Assembly (NCBI GenBank): GCA_022695795.1
Contig: MU404078.1
Coordinates: 186,001 to 250,000 of the forward strand
Source of the DNA: Biscogniauxia marginata
Lineage: Eukaryota > Ascomycota > Sordariomycetes > Xylariales > Xylariaceae
Length of the DNA: 64,000 nucleotides
Reading direction: 5' to 3'
Shown here: positions 1 through 12,263 of the stretch, one piece after another
How the letters are laid out: the number at the start of each line of letters is the position of its first letter
How positions within the stretch are numbered: the first letter of the stretch is position 1
Made by a program: the position numbers and the translations under genes
Notes under the pieces: generated by a model
Database searches by the model: none
The model's input: the letters and a program-made list of their open reading frames with translations, nothing else
What the model was told of the DNA's origin: nothing

Positions 1-1364
1 CTCTTTTTATCTGATTAGTGTGCTGGAATGTGTGACTGACAGTGTTTTCATTCCCCTTTCCCTTTTTCTTTTCTCGATTTCTTTCAAATTCTCGCCTCCT
101 TTCCCGGCATATTAGGGGGAGAGGATCCCAACTCATATGGTAGGACATCTATAGCTTATATAAAAAGGGGGGATATTATAAATATATGTTAGGTCCCTAA
201 TTAATGAACTTAAAAATGAAAAAGATAAAGAGACATTTGATGTAGTTAGATTGTTTGGATTTATATAGGTAGAAATGAAGTATTAATATGTAGTTATTGT
301 CACGATGTCTGCTAAGACATAAGTATTAACAACGTTATCATATGAAGAGCTAGAACTGGAGGTGGCTTAGAGGCGGTGCTTTCACAAACAAAAACACGCG
401 CTGTTCCAGACTAGCATTATATCCGTGATTTTCCTTACTACCAAGCTTGCTCCCTGCCCTGCCCCCAACGAGGCTCTTGGTAAATATGTAGATGCTAAAA
501 AGGCATACGTGTGACTTACGACGCTTATATTGTTTTATCATGAAGTGACACAGCTGCAGCTAGGGTTGTAGGCACCACAGCCGTCACGATTAGAAATTCA
601 TGTTACAGTCCAAGGTATACTTATAAACCGAGTGGCTTCTAGATATTAAGATGGATCAACGCAAGTTCTTTGAAAGTCAGTGTAGCTTTTAGTACTGCCT
701 AGAAGTCTGCGGAAGCTTACATGACTATTCGAATATGCTCTAAATACTGCTTCGAAGTTGGTAGGAGCCGATGGTGCTTCGTGATGCTACTGTGCAGATG
801 TTAGGGTTGCACAAGTGCGAAGTACTAGGGAGGTATAAGTGTCAGCAGGGTCGCCAAAGAGCCCCTTTAAGAGCTGTTTCAAATACGGGCAAAAGGCTGC
901 TTCGCCATGTATCTATAGTCCTAGCTCTTTGTGTAACAATAACATTATTGCCCCCATTGCAAGCTGGCATCGTGGCAATAATGAAGTTAATGAAGCTAAT
1001 TATCGCAAATCCTGGTCAATCTAGAGGCTTATAGTTTGTAGCTAGAAATGGCCCATTTCAATGCGACAATCTATCCCGAACCACAATCAGATATTAGAAA
1101 CCGAAGGCCTAGCTATCCGTATGATAAAAATGAGAAGCTTTGCGTAAGGAAAGAAAGAAAGTCCTTAAGCTACAAGTACCCTAACCACTAAATACAACGA
1201 ACGAAGGGTGTGAAAATACTGTTCGTGTAGGCCTGCCCGTTTTAGTTACCACAGTAGGAAACAGAGAAGAAAATCCTCGTCATCCTCAAGGAATTCCTTT
1301 CTCGATACCACTACTCGGAGTTTGAAGCGCCCCTTCTGATTGAAACTATGTGTTGTCAACTTCG
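1..1364. other. Gene-free left edge, AT-rich in part
   Basis: I see no supportable gene here. The first 350 bases are AT-rich. Open frames in this stretch are short and have no domain-like composition or convincing splice sites. Confidence 0.5.
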
Positions 1365-2420
1365 TTAAGCTGTCGGCAATAGGATGTCCTCTTGAATCTC
1401 ATCATGCAGAAGCTCGCCCAAAATCTTAATTATTTCAGCTGTTCTTTGAGACGGACGATACTTGTCATCGAGTATGACGAGAGCTGATACGAGGATTGCC
1501 CACACGCTGGCGGATTTGTTTGTCGGATTCAGTGAACCAGCCTCAAGATAATTAAGAAGCTTTACTCGTTGGTGGGCGGAGAAGCCCCTTTTCAAGAGAT
1601 ACTTCACGAGGTCCTGAGTTGCGGCCTTTTCATTTATTTGGCAACTCCCGAAAAACAAACCAGACAAGCATATAGACAAAAGTAAGCTCCTTGAACTTGA
1701 TTCGGATTTTAACAAAGCATTGGTGGAGGAATTCATGACCCCTGCCGTAACATCAGTATCATTTAGTCCCAGTGAAGCTGCAAAATGTGACAGATATGTC
1801 TGATCTGATGGGATAGCGAATCCCGCGTCAGTCCAGTCCAGAGGAATGGAATAAATCATTTCTCTGAATACTGTCGCCCGAAAACGGCTTGGGAGGATAC
1901 TTGCTAGATCCTTGACAAGGGGCCAGGAAACTCGAAAAGAGCCTTGCTGGTCTCCTCTCGAGTCCAACTGCGCGTCAAACCTGATTGCCAGTATATCATA
2001 ACCGTACATATATACTAACTCGTTCTTGCAAGATTAGCCGCCGTGCTTCACAGCCCTCAACTCTGCCAACCATAGACGCACGTGTAATTCCGCCAAGTCG
2101 AATTCGCGACAGTCTGATTGAAGCTGGCGGATTCTCTCTGGCTGTATCAGGTCGTCCTTGACTACTCTGTGAAAAAGTTTGACCCTTGTTGAATAGAGAA
2201 GTAGATTGCGCATATTCGCATAGTTCTCGTCGTGAGAAATTGTAGCCGAACTGGAACGTACTTGATATTCAGTCTCGACCAAACCTTGGGTCCATACATC
2301 CAAGTGATGAGTAACGTATGTGATGTGATCCAAGATCTCTCTTCCGGTGTAGTTGTTGTCCCGCACAAGCACTCTACGCCACGTATCTTCGTCTGCCAGA
2401 CATTACAGGCATAAAGCATT
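1365..2420 (-). pseudogene. Broken hypothetical ORF with an in-frame stop
   Basis: On the minus strand one reading frame runs from about 2405 (residues LADEDTWRRVLVRDNN) through 2037. It meets a TAA at 2034-2036 and continues in the same frame from 2033 to a stop at 1365, adding a further ~220 residues. Both halves have protein-like composition (for example YGYDILAIRFDAQLDS just after the stop). I find no GT-AG intron of normal length that removes the stop. Upstream, the frame is closed by another stop near 2411 unless an acceptor such as CTGGCAG is used, and no start or 5' exon is evident. The best reading is a decayed 3' part of a longer gene. A sequencing error at the TAA is the alternative. 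I do not recognise the family. Confidence 0.4.
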
Positions 2421-4177
2421 CACGTCGTGGCGGAAGGGGTTTGTTAGCACGACAAAGAGTATGCGACTTGCTAGTTTTCGATCCACACGCGAAAGCGAGC
2501 CGATCATTCGATAGTATAATTTTTCGATATCCTCTAGGATTTCTTGCAGGGTTTTTTTCTTGGTCAGTCTCGTTTCCGTGCCTCACGGCCTCCGAGAGAA
2601 GTATTCGAACAACGAGAACTACCCAGAGGAACACGCTGTCTGCACGGCGTACAATTAAATACACGATAATACATGATAATACGTAATAATAAAAATCAAT
2701 ATGAGTTATTGTGAAATAAAATGTAAAATAGGTTAATATGTCTTTAAAAACGAGGTGCTTTATAACAGGGTTCCTAGTAAACAAGGTAAAAAGGAGTCAT
2801 ATATACCTCTCACTCTCAGTCCGTGGTTCACCTACTCGTTCCCTTGACAACGTAGGTCGTATTTTCAGCGCTGTCTCGGATGTATTGCATTTACTTACCA
2901 ACCTAGTAGCACTAGGTAAGTAGATATTCATTCAACAAAGCTTTAGGCCATCTTATGCCTACATTTCAGATTAAATATCGCTTTTAGTGATAGTCAAAAT
3001 CCCAAATAGGGGGTTAATATCAGCTTATAAGATCTATGGAATATATGATTAATGTGTACTATGGGGCTGGTTAGTAGCCTAGATATAAACAAAACATTTC
3101 ACAGGACACCTGTATCCAAGTCCTCCATCCATAATGCACAAGCCATCTATCTCTTGCCTCCCACGCAACATAACAGAACATAAGTTCCTTGAAGATCTCG
3201 ACTACCTACTCAGGTAAGCCGGGCCTCTTGGTTAGGTGTATGCAGCTGCAGACCCTCTTGACGCCACCAAGCACACCCATCCTCCAGAATCTTGGCATAT
3301 TATTAATCTACTGCATAATATTGGCTTCGACCTTAGGCTAGAGAATTAAAAAGCGCACGTACAGAACATTAAAACGATGTGGCGTTGTCTCTGTATCTCA
3401 AAAGTTGGGGTCTGTGATATGTCGCAGCCTGCTTTCAGTGTTCACTGCCATATAATAAATACCCCAGTCAGTCGAGCTGCATATGCATCACATCTATCAG
3501 CAAGTAGTTCAGAAAACCAAGAAAACCGTTGCTTGGTAACTGATGGCCATAAGTGCTTGTTCGTATTGAGATACCTATTGTGTAATATGAAGTTAAGAGG
3601 AAATATGTATATAGTGGAGTTACTGAAAAGGGGTGACCTCGTGCACAGACCACCTTGCGAGTCGACAGTCCTCTAGTTCTTCCCAATGAAATTTCATCAA
3701 TCCTTATAAAAATCTTCCAATCAGCTAACATCTCTACTTTAATGCACCTGTAAAGGAGCAAGAATCGCAGTCTCGGTAATAAAAAATAGCCTTGCAAAAT
3801 TTTATGAGAAGAACTGAAGTGTCGCTAATGGTGCCTGTAGGAACCTCGGTGCATGAGACTAGAATCATGATGGTTTGAGGAGCCGAAGTGTGAATCTTGT
3901 ATTAGAGATATCCAGCTCATGAGCCGGACTTAGCTACGACGTCTATTTTGTATAACAAATTGACCGCCGCTTAGCAGGCCGGTTTTCAGAAAAGAGATAC
4001 AGTGCCCTGCAAAACGTGTGTGCTCTGCTCACATCAGGCTGCATGAACACAGAACGGGACTGGCCGAGTTGCGACCTTCTCAAGCTTGATCGATCTCCCA
4101 GTCGATACTGTATTTGAGGGAGCAACCCAGAAGTTGGAGCCGGTGAAAACTAAGCAGAGGTGCTCCCAGGTTCAGTC
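2421..4177. other. Intergenic, no gene recognised
   Basis: There are scattered short ORFs on both strands and AT-rich patches (2640-2730, 2990-3060), with no recognisable protein. The last 200 bases presumably hold the promoter and leader of the formyltransferase gene. Confidence 0.4.
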
Positions 4178-6321
4178 ATGCCGACCCTACGGGCGATGCC
4201 GAGGATAAGGGGAGTGGCCTGGTGGTCGGTACCACAGGGTCAGCGACCACTTAGCCGCATAAAGTACCTTCTCCAGACAGCGCCGGCACCTTCTACTATA
4301 ATGCCACCGCTGCACTGTACGTCTTACCGAAGGAGCCATAGCAGAACCATCGCCACTAGGAACTACAGTACCGCAAGCCTTTCCCAGCAGGACCCCGTAC
4401 CGACGACGGAGCAGGATGAGAGCGTGAAGAAGACGTCGGAGCCCCTGAACATCCTGTTCTGCGGTTCGGACGCGTTCAGCTGCGCATCGCTGACGGCGCT
4501 ACACGAGGAGCACGTGCGCAACCCGGCGCTCATCCGGTCGATCGAGGTGGTGGTGCGGCCGGGCAAGCGCACCGGGCGCGGATTAAAGACCGTTCAGGAC
4601 CGTGAGTTCTACATATTTCTCAATCGTGGTTTCATCGTATCTCCTGTGCTATACCCATCCATCGTCTACTTATGTCCCTGAGAATGAGGAAATAGTCGAA
4701 TAAGACGTGATAACCGCAAGTGGTCTTGCTTTTCTATATTACTCTGTTACCCCCTTCTAGGTAGAGTACGAATGAGACGGGGATGTACATGACATATTAC
4801 GGATAAGGAAAACTGACATTAATCTACCCAACTCACAGCTCCACTCCGAGCCCTAGCAGAGAGTCTCGGCCTGCGCATCCACGAGTGTGATACCTTCACA
4901 GGATGGGATGTAAGTCTTCCCTCCCCTTCGCCCCTTTGATAAACCCGGCCCCCCCTTTTCAAAGTTCTTATTCTCAAATCACATCCCACCCAAACTAACA
5001 TCTCCCCCTTCCCCCACCCTCCCATCCACAGTTGCCGCCCCAGATAAACCTCATAATAGCCGTATCCTTCGGGATCTTCGTGCCGCCGCGCCTCCTCCAC
5101 TCGGTCCTCTACGGCGGGCTGAACCTGCACCCGTCGCTGCTGCCGGACCTCCGCGGCCCCGCCCCGCTGCACCACGCGCTCCTCCGCCGCCGCACCCTCA
5201 CCGGCGTCTCCCTGCAGACGCTTCACCCCGAGAAATTCGACCGGGGCGTCGTCCTCGCGCAGACGCCGTCGGACCCGGCAGCGCCCGGCGCGCTTCGCAT
5301 CCCCCCCGCCGCCACCACGCACCACCTGCTCGGCCTCGTCAAGCCCGTCGCGGCGCAGATGCTGGTCCGCGGGCTGCGCGACGGGCTGCACGTCCCGCCG
5401 CTCGTGGACCAGGGGTGGGAGGCGCGGTTGTGGAGGGAGTGCGCGCCCGAGTGCGCGTCCGAGACCGAGCCCGAGTCAGACGAGGGAGCAGGTGGAAGTG
5501 AAAATGAAGAGTTCTCGGCGAAGCGCGAGCGCATACTTCGTGGCTTCGGAGGCGACAACCGCGCAGCGGCGAAGCCGCGGCTCGTACACGCGCCCAAGAT
5601 CACGACGGCGGACCGTCAAGTACGCCCCTCGATGCTCCTTGAAGACACCTCGTCGGATGCCCGACCCGGGGCAGAAGAAGAAGAAGAAGGAAAAGAAGGC
5701 GGAGAAGAAGAAGAAGAAGAAGAAGAAGACAGCACGATCATGCGGCGCCAGCGCGTCATAGGCCCGCTGTGGTTCTACGCCCTCGACCAGCGCGACGGCA
5801 GCAAGAAGCGCATCATCATCGAATATCTCCAGCCTGCTCCTCTTCCCACCATCGGCACCAGCACCAGCACCGACACCGATACCACCACTGATACTAGCAC
5901 CGAAATCAGTACTACTACCACCATCGTAGACAAAACCGAGAGCCAAAGAAGAAGCCCCCGCTCCGTCGACGCCGACAAGATAAAGCACCTCCTGCTAGGA
6001 CTGGACCACCCGCCCCCGAGCGCGCGCAAAGAAAAGAATCGGCTCGAGATCGTCATGTTCGAGAACGACGAAGTGGACACGTGCGCGACCCTGTCGCTGG
6101 CCACGGACCCCGCGCCCGAGGGCGGGGACGGGCCCGGCGCCGTGTACCTGGCGCGGGACTGCTGGATCAAGCGGCTCAAGGTCGAGGGCGACAGGGCGAA
6201 ACCGCCGCGGCTCGCACTGCATCACTTCGTCGTCGTCGAAAAACCCACCCCGAAACCCCCGAAATCTCCCAAACCCCCCAAACCCCCTAAAACATCTAAA
6301 ACATCTAAAAAGGGATCTTAG
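4178..6321 (+). CDS. FMT1: Mitochondrial methionyl-tRNA formyltransferase
   Basis: Model: join(4178..4601, 4839..4909, 5032..6321), 594 aa, frame closed. Both introns have GT-AG ends (gtgagt...cacag and gtaagt...cacag). The enzyme transfers formyl from 10-formyl-THF to initiator Met-tRNA in mitochondria. An Arg-rich, presequence-like N-terminus precedes NILFCGSDAFSC (first strand of the formyltransferase fold). Exon 3 carries NLHPSLLP, with Asn196 and His198 matching the catalytic Asn/His of the family, and KFDRG with Asp235 matching the catalytic Asp. Bacterial enzymes are about 315 aa. The extra length lies in the C-terminal half: a Glu-rich run near residues 378-398, a Thr/Asp-rich stretch near 440-470, and a Pro/Lys-rich tail. 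The start is uncertain: ATG 4178 is preferred, but 4196 and 4301 are also in frame. Confidence 0.85.
5671..5730 (+). repeat. (GAA)n microsatellite coding poly-Glu/Lys
   Basis: A near-perfect GAA/GAG triplet run inside FMT1 exon 3 codes for an acidic tract with a few Lys and Gly. It is open in all three plus frames, which explains the overlapping spurious ORFs. Confidence 0.8.
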
Positions 6322-7125
6322 TTCGGGCTCGCTCGTTACCTGGGTGATCAACACCGAATGCGGCCCGGGGTTATGTCAAATAGATCACTGGGTCGGACCG
6401 AATTAGAAGGAAAAAGCAGAATCGTACTTTGATAATGATACGTTTAGATGTATTTAGTATACCACGTAGACCCAAGATACAAATTATACTTCAGGACAAT
6501 TAATTGGTGATCGTGCTGATAGACACGGGGGAACACGAGGATAATTGAAGGGCTAGCAAGCAAATCATGTCATCACGACCATTTTATTTAAGAATCACGT
6601 CGTGAACCAATAGTTTATGCGTTACATTCTAATTCACAGGTAAAAAACATGAGATGGGTCGATGGTACAGTGCAGTTGAGTCTATATCATGTCAGAGCTC
6701 AAGCCATTATTAAAATCGTGTGGTGGTGGTACAATTGGTGATTCAACCCCCGTTAAAATCACCGTCATGAGTTAAGATCCGCCGACCCGAACCCCGTCTT
6801 ATCTGTCTTGCGTAGCAGTAATTCAACCATAGCAGAGAGGGAAAATTTAAAAAGGAGACGTAATTCATATCCTTCGGTAAACACAATGGGAAAAGAACTA
6901 CGCCGTCCGATAATAAAGATGATTTGACAATCAAAGCTCTTGAATGCTCCCAATGCCAGCCAAGCAATCAAAGCAGTAATTGGTTTAGTCCTATCCGTGT
7001 AGACTCATCCGTCAACGAATATGGGGGTTTTCTTATATCACAGATAACGAGTTTGGTGTTTGTGAGTTGGGGTTTGAGTGAGAAGTATGAGGGGGTAATA
7101 GACAGATGATTGGACGAGTCAAGAA
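6322..7125. other. Convergent 3' intergenic region
   Basis: This stretch lies between the ends of FMT1 (+) and the Stf2-like gene (-). It must hold both 3' UTRs. I see no gene. Confidence 0.5.
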
Positions 7126-7903
7126 TTACTTGTGTTCTTTCTCGTCGATAGAGCTGCCCGAGCTCGAGGTGGTGTCGGTCTTGGCCAGCATGTCATCATC
7201 ATCATGCTCGGGGCCGTGGATAGTCTCCTCAAAGACGGGCTCGGGCTCGTTGAACTCGAACTTGGTCTTGAAGTCTTTCAGGTGGGTCGAGTAGCCACTA
7301 CTGTTGGAACGACGACGGGCATTTGTGAAGTTGAAGTCCTCGTCGACGACTTCGTCGCCGGCATTGCCCCTGAGAAGGATTAAGTCAGCACCGTATATGA
7401 ATACTAAAGAGTCTTCCAGTTCCCCCACGAACAGAGAAGTGAGAATGGAGGTGATGGATAGATGAGACTTACCAATTGGCCTTGCCACCGCCGTTCTTCT
7501 TGGTCTTCTTGGGGTCGACACCTTCGAAGCCGTTTTTGGCAAAGAACTTGGGCAGATTGTCATGGGGGAGAACGGTGCCCTCGGCAATGCCGGCGTGGTC
7601 CTTCTCGTTGAACTTGTGTGATCGAGTCACTGCAAACGAGAGTCAGTCCTTGTTCATAGTTATCTATAATCAAGACGTGACAAAGCGAGGGTGATGCTGC
7701 TGACTGGGGACATGTATATGCTAGATCACAGCGATGGGTGAAGATGACTTGATAACTACGATGACTAGGGGTTGGGTTGGTATTGGTGATGTTGAATCTG
7801 CAGAGCGTGGATTATAAGGACGATAGGGGCCAACGTCACACGATGACCATGGGTTGACAATGCGGGGCGATAACATTAACATTGGAGCTAGAAGAGACTT
7901 ACT
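7126..7903 (-). CDS. Stf2/Tma10-like small hydrophilin
   Basis: Model: complement(7126..7369, 7473..7629, 7903), 133 aa. The protein begins MTRSHKFNEKDHAG and carries NGGGKANWGNAGDEV across the second splice. This matches the GSGKGNWGKPGDE-type core of yeast Stf2/Tma10, which are small, unfolded, very hydrophilic proteins first described as stabilising the F1Fo-ATPase inhibitor complex and later tied to desiccation tolerance. A second block (ARRRSNS...LKDFKTKFEFNEPEPVFEE) and an acidic tail follow. The only consistent start is split: exon 1 ends in A at 7903 (donor gtaagt) and exon 2 begins TG at 7629 (acceptor TTTGCAG), giving A|TG ACT CGA. The first intron (7902-7630, 273 nt) thus follows an otherwise non-coding exon. 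The second intron is 7472-7370. Family assignment is firm; cellular role is inferred from yeast. Confidence 0.8.
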
Positions 7904-10900
7904 CTTGATGGTAGTTGATGGAAGAGGAGAAGGATTATCTATCAGGTGAAGCTGAAGATAGTGGATGATAGAGCTGGACAGGAGTAACACAACGATGGGA
8001 TGTGATGGTTGTGATTTGGAATCGTTTGGTTAAAGGGGTTGTTCGATCGATGGAATGGATATGAAGGAGGAGGAGGAGGAGGAGAGGTAGTTGTGGTTCT
8101 GTGGTGGCAGTAGACGAAGTAAAGTAGTAAAGGAGAAGGTATTAATATGTAATTGGACGATGGATGGGAGGTGGGGGGTGTTTTAGTTGTAGTATGAGGT
8201 AGTAAAGGAGTTGGGTTGCATCTACGCGTAAGTAGTACCTAAGGTTGAGTAAGGCAGGTATGAAGATGTAGCTGAGATGTAGATTTATAGCTGCAGATGT
8301 TCTTGGTATATCATGTAGATGAAGGTGGGATGGCAGGGAAGAAATACTTTCCAGTAGAGCAGGAAGCTTGGGCTTTTTCTAAGACATCAAGGCATCAATT
8401 GGATCCAGCGCGGACGGCTGGCAGCAACTGAGACCAGGGCGGATTGGCATGACCTATATGTAGCATGTATCTGTACCCGGCAGTCGTGTAGTGTACATGT
8501 ATGTAAGTCGCATGATGTTCCCGTCTGGGACGAGAAAGAGCTGGGGGCAGTGAGCTGATCGACGACGGGTCCTATTGGCCGGATCCAATTGCTCATCGCG
8601 TGACCGTCTCGCTCACCCAACTTCCCAACTTTCCAGATGGTTCGAGATCCAATCAGAAGACCCAATTGGGAGCTTGCAAGCTGCCGGCAGTACGCAAGCA
8701 GCGACAAGGCCTTTACACTTGCCGCGGAAAGATGCATCCATTTCTCAAGCAACCCGATTATTACCTACATCGTTACCTGTTCATTCCTATTTCTATACAA
8801 TCCATCTACTTTATTTTACTTTTAATATGGATCTCGCCTTGCGGCAGTATTTTGTGTCGCTTGACCGGTGGATCAAAATGATGGCGTGGCCTGTAAGTGG
8901 GGACAGACCAACCTGGAGACGACGGGCTCCGCCGCTGGGCGCCTAGACACCATCGACTTTTGCGGGCACGGGGCACGGACGGGTACTGGAAGGTTCAGGA
9001 ATGTCCGGCCGGGAATAGCGTAGAGTTATTACGTCGTCGCTATTACTGCTTAGTTGGCCTTTACTTTACCACCATACACGCTTAAGGTATCTACATGTAC
9101 CTAGAAAGATACTTGAAGGCATGTGTTTAAGGTTCTTTCCTTTTCTTTCCTTAGGTACTTTTGGCACGCGACGATGGGAGTCATAGTTTGAATGGTTCCT
9201 CTAAGTTTCGTACAGCCAGTTGTTAGTTCCGGTAGTATGCAAGTACTGTATTTATCTACACGTGCCTATCAAAGTACATATCCTACCTACCTGATACACA
9301 GCATATGACCGAATCCCTCCTGTGTCGGGTATCGATGTTGAATGTGCATATACATGTGTTTTGTTTGACGTAGTCGGCCGGGCGATTGCGCAAATCACGA
9401 CATCGATCGAGTTGTGATGTAACAACTAAAGTTGTATTAGTTGCATGTTTTCCTCTTAGGTAATTTACCCGTTCAACCCAAGCGGGATTTACCTCCCTCC
9501 CTACAGTAGCTCACATGCACATAGCCAGGGCAGCTCTTTATCTCCCTTCTTGACCCCTCTGTTCAATTGCATCATAGCATTGCATTTATTCGATTCCATC
9601 CGCTTGCTTACCCACTACATAAGACACGTAAGTATGTAGAATGGCCTTCTTGTTCAGCTCGAAAATATGGAACGCATATGTCGTAATCACACTACTACAA
9701 AAGACGCAAGACAGAGAGAGCGGGAAATAGAGAGAGGAAGAGAGAGAGAGAAAGACGTGCTAAATGCAAGTTTATGTCACAGCAATCAATGTGTTGCAGA
9801 ATTAGGTACATCTCAGCTACCAAGAGGACGGGGACCCACTTACCCCAGGTACTTCGGGTAGCTCCTTGTCAAACATCCTGTCCCGATGACTGGCGCAGGA
9901 GAGCGATTGCGGGGAAATGTCCACAAATAGCGGCTGACTACTTGCTCGATGTGTCACGACGATCTTTAAGCAAAAACTCTCCAATTCACCGACATACTGA
10001 CTCGCCTACATGTACCTAAGCTAATTGCTGAATGCCACCTATCTAACAATCCCCTCTCCTTTTCATGTTCTCTCGATCTCTCTTTCTCCCCTTCCTTTTC
10101 CATAATTGAATATATATCATACTTACATATATAAATCATCCTCATTCCCGAATGTAAATGTAACGGCTGGTGTACTCTTCGAGACGATAAGTAGACCCAT
10201 GGGACCTAGCAGCTCTAGGTATCTTAGGCCATGTAGGTAGAGTACTATCACAGGTTTTCTTTTTCTTTTTCTTTTCTTTTCTTATTAAACTACCTACTTA
10301 GTGCAGTTCAGCGAAGTCATCTGGAACCCTTTCATAGTCGTTGTCTTGAAATTGAAGAAAATAAGGGTCTAGACTTCCAGGCCCCACTCTGTCCTCCCTT
10401 AACCTACCTCTAAGGTACCTATTAAGGGCTCTTACCAGCTGTCGGTCTGTAACCCAACTGGCAGCCTCCTGTCGACATACAGTTTCAAGACTGACCGCAT
10501 TTACTGTGAGGTCCTCATGCAAACGCCCATCCCTTCATTGGCTGCCGCAATCGGATCTGATAAGCTACGAGTCCCTTGCGCGGAGATGCATTTCGTCACC
10601 GTCGACAACTTTTTTCTCGTCCAGCTCGCCTTATCTCAATCAATCTAAGCCGCCTAAAGACCCTGACTAATCCAGTTTACCCCGTCTCCGGTGTGCAAAA
10701 ACACTTCCACCTCCAAAGTTCTTCCTAAAGCATTTGTAATCCTAGTATCTTTTCTGGTTTTTGCACTACTGCTCTGATCTCTTCCCCTACACTATAACAC
10801 ATCTAGAGCAAGACTCCGTGTTCTCAACTTCAATCTGTCACGAGCACCCGCCAAAGTAAAGTCGATTAATTTGCCCCTCGTCGTCACCACCAAATTGCCC

Positions 10901-10996
10901 CGCCATCGCGATCTCTAATAATATATTGGCTGCCTGCGACATTACTGGTATCGTGACATCAACTTGGGCGCGTACCTTGCCCCATCATCCGCCACG
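7904..10996. other. Divergent intergenic region between Stf2-like gene and DRE2
   Basis: Just above 7903 lies the Stf2-like 5' leader and promoter on the minus strand. On the plus strand, about 10,600-10,996 is CT-rich DNA typical of a fungal promoter and leader for DRE2. In between are AGGTA/TACCT words (for example 8240-8330, 9065-9110), an AG-rich run near 9715-9755 and T-rich tracts near 10,258-10,290. No gene is supported. Confidence 0.45.
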
Positions 10997-12263
10997 ATGT
11001 CGCCTTCAGTCATAACTATCGACACCTCTTCGGACTTTGCCTCCCCCGTCTCCAAGCCGATCCAAAATGGCACCGACCAAGCCCGAACCCTCCTCCTCGC
11101 GCCACCCTCAATCGCAAGTCACGAGGAGAAGTTACGTGACGCCCTAGCCATCCACGATCGATCTGTGACAGATTTGCAAATGCTCGACCGTCTATCTGCA
11201 AGTCTCGTAAACCTTCCCGATGCCACCTACGACCTCATCTTGGTCTTGACAGATGCCGATGGTACACGGTCCGAGTCGACTCTCCTCTTGAACAGAGATG
11301 TATTTAGCAAGATCGTTTCCACACTCAAGATCGGCGGCAAGATCCAGGCACAGGATGGATCTCTGGCACAGGGACACGAAACGGCCGATGCACGGGAGGC
11401 TCTTCTGGCCGGATTACTACCAGGCGCAGACGGTTATACAAAGCCAGACGACGGGGCTGAAGACGTAGTGCCCCTGAAGCTAGGACTAGGCAAGAATAAG
11501 AAGAGGAGCGCGGCTGGCCCTGCTGTCCCCAGCGTGACCGTACACCAGGCCAACGGCAAGGATACAAGTCTCGACATGGTGCCTCCCGCTGCCAGACCAG
11601 CTGGTGTAGGCTTCGTGGATTTCAGCGATGACTTCGGCATTCCAGAGGACGATGATGAGCTAATAGACGAGGATACCCTGCTGACGGAGGAAGACCTAAA
11701 CAAGCCCCTGACTATCCGTATGTTCAACCTCGAAATTACCTGTTATGCTTCACCAAGCTATATGTCCACTCAACTGACCTGTTCTTTCTTGTAGCTGCCG
11801 AATGTGTGCCCAAGGTCGGAAAACGGCGGCGGGCGTGTAAAGACTGTACCTGTGGCCTTGCTGAACGTATAGCTGCTGAGGACGCAGCAAAACGGAAGGA
11901 TGCCGACACAAAGCTCCAGGCTCTCAAGCTGGGTGCTGATGATTTGAACGAGGTCGACTTCACGGTCAAGGGAAAAGTTGGTTCGTGTGGAAACGTATGT
12001 GACCCCCCTAATATCCTTTGATTTCGGGAGTCATTCATTGCCTAGTCAACTCCTATGTGATTTGTCTTCTTTTGCTTTCAGGCGGTGCCTTGCCACTCGG
12101 CTCTAAAAAGTATCTCCTATCTCTTGGGAAGTACGTTGCTAACCTAAAATCACAGTGCTCTTTAGGCGATGCATTCCGGTGTGATGGCTGTCCATACATT
12201 GGCCTACCCGCTTTCAAGCCGGGTGAGGAGGTCAGACTGCTGAACGACGAGGTACAACTGTAA
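10997..12263 (+). CDS. DRE2: Dre2/anamorsin, cytosolic Fe-S assembly protein
   Basis: Model: join(10997..11717, 11795..11994, 12156..12263), 342 aa, frame closed. Dre2 passes electrons from the diflavin reductase Tah18 to the cytosolic iron-sulfur assembly (CIA) machinery. The N-terminal ~150 residues form the degenerate methyltransferase-like domain. A linker with an acidic patch ([19 protein letters not shown]) follows. The C-terminal CIAPIN1 domain has the first cluster motif C-x8-C-x2-C-x-C ([17 protein letters not shown]) and the second motif C-x2-C-x7-C-x2-C ([15 protein letters not shown]). The second motif is assembled across intron 2, which supports that splice. ATG 10997 sits in a good context (GCCACGATGTC). 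Intron 1 is 77 nt. Intron 2 is 161 nt and contains a decoy acceptor (CTTTCAG near 12081) that would break the frame. Confidence 0.93.

Noticed and set aside
4119..4167. GGAGCA...TGCTCC inverted pair upstream of FMT1, considered as a structured RNA
   Set aside because: It is a single 6-base stem with a long unpaired loop and no tRNA or riboswitch features.
10298..10522. 74-codon minus-strand ORF with fairly protein-like sequence
   Set aside because: There is no homology I recognise, no splice partner, and it lies in a region full of simple AGGTA words; it could not be supported.
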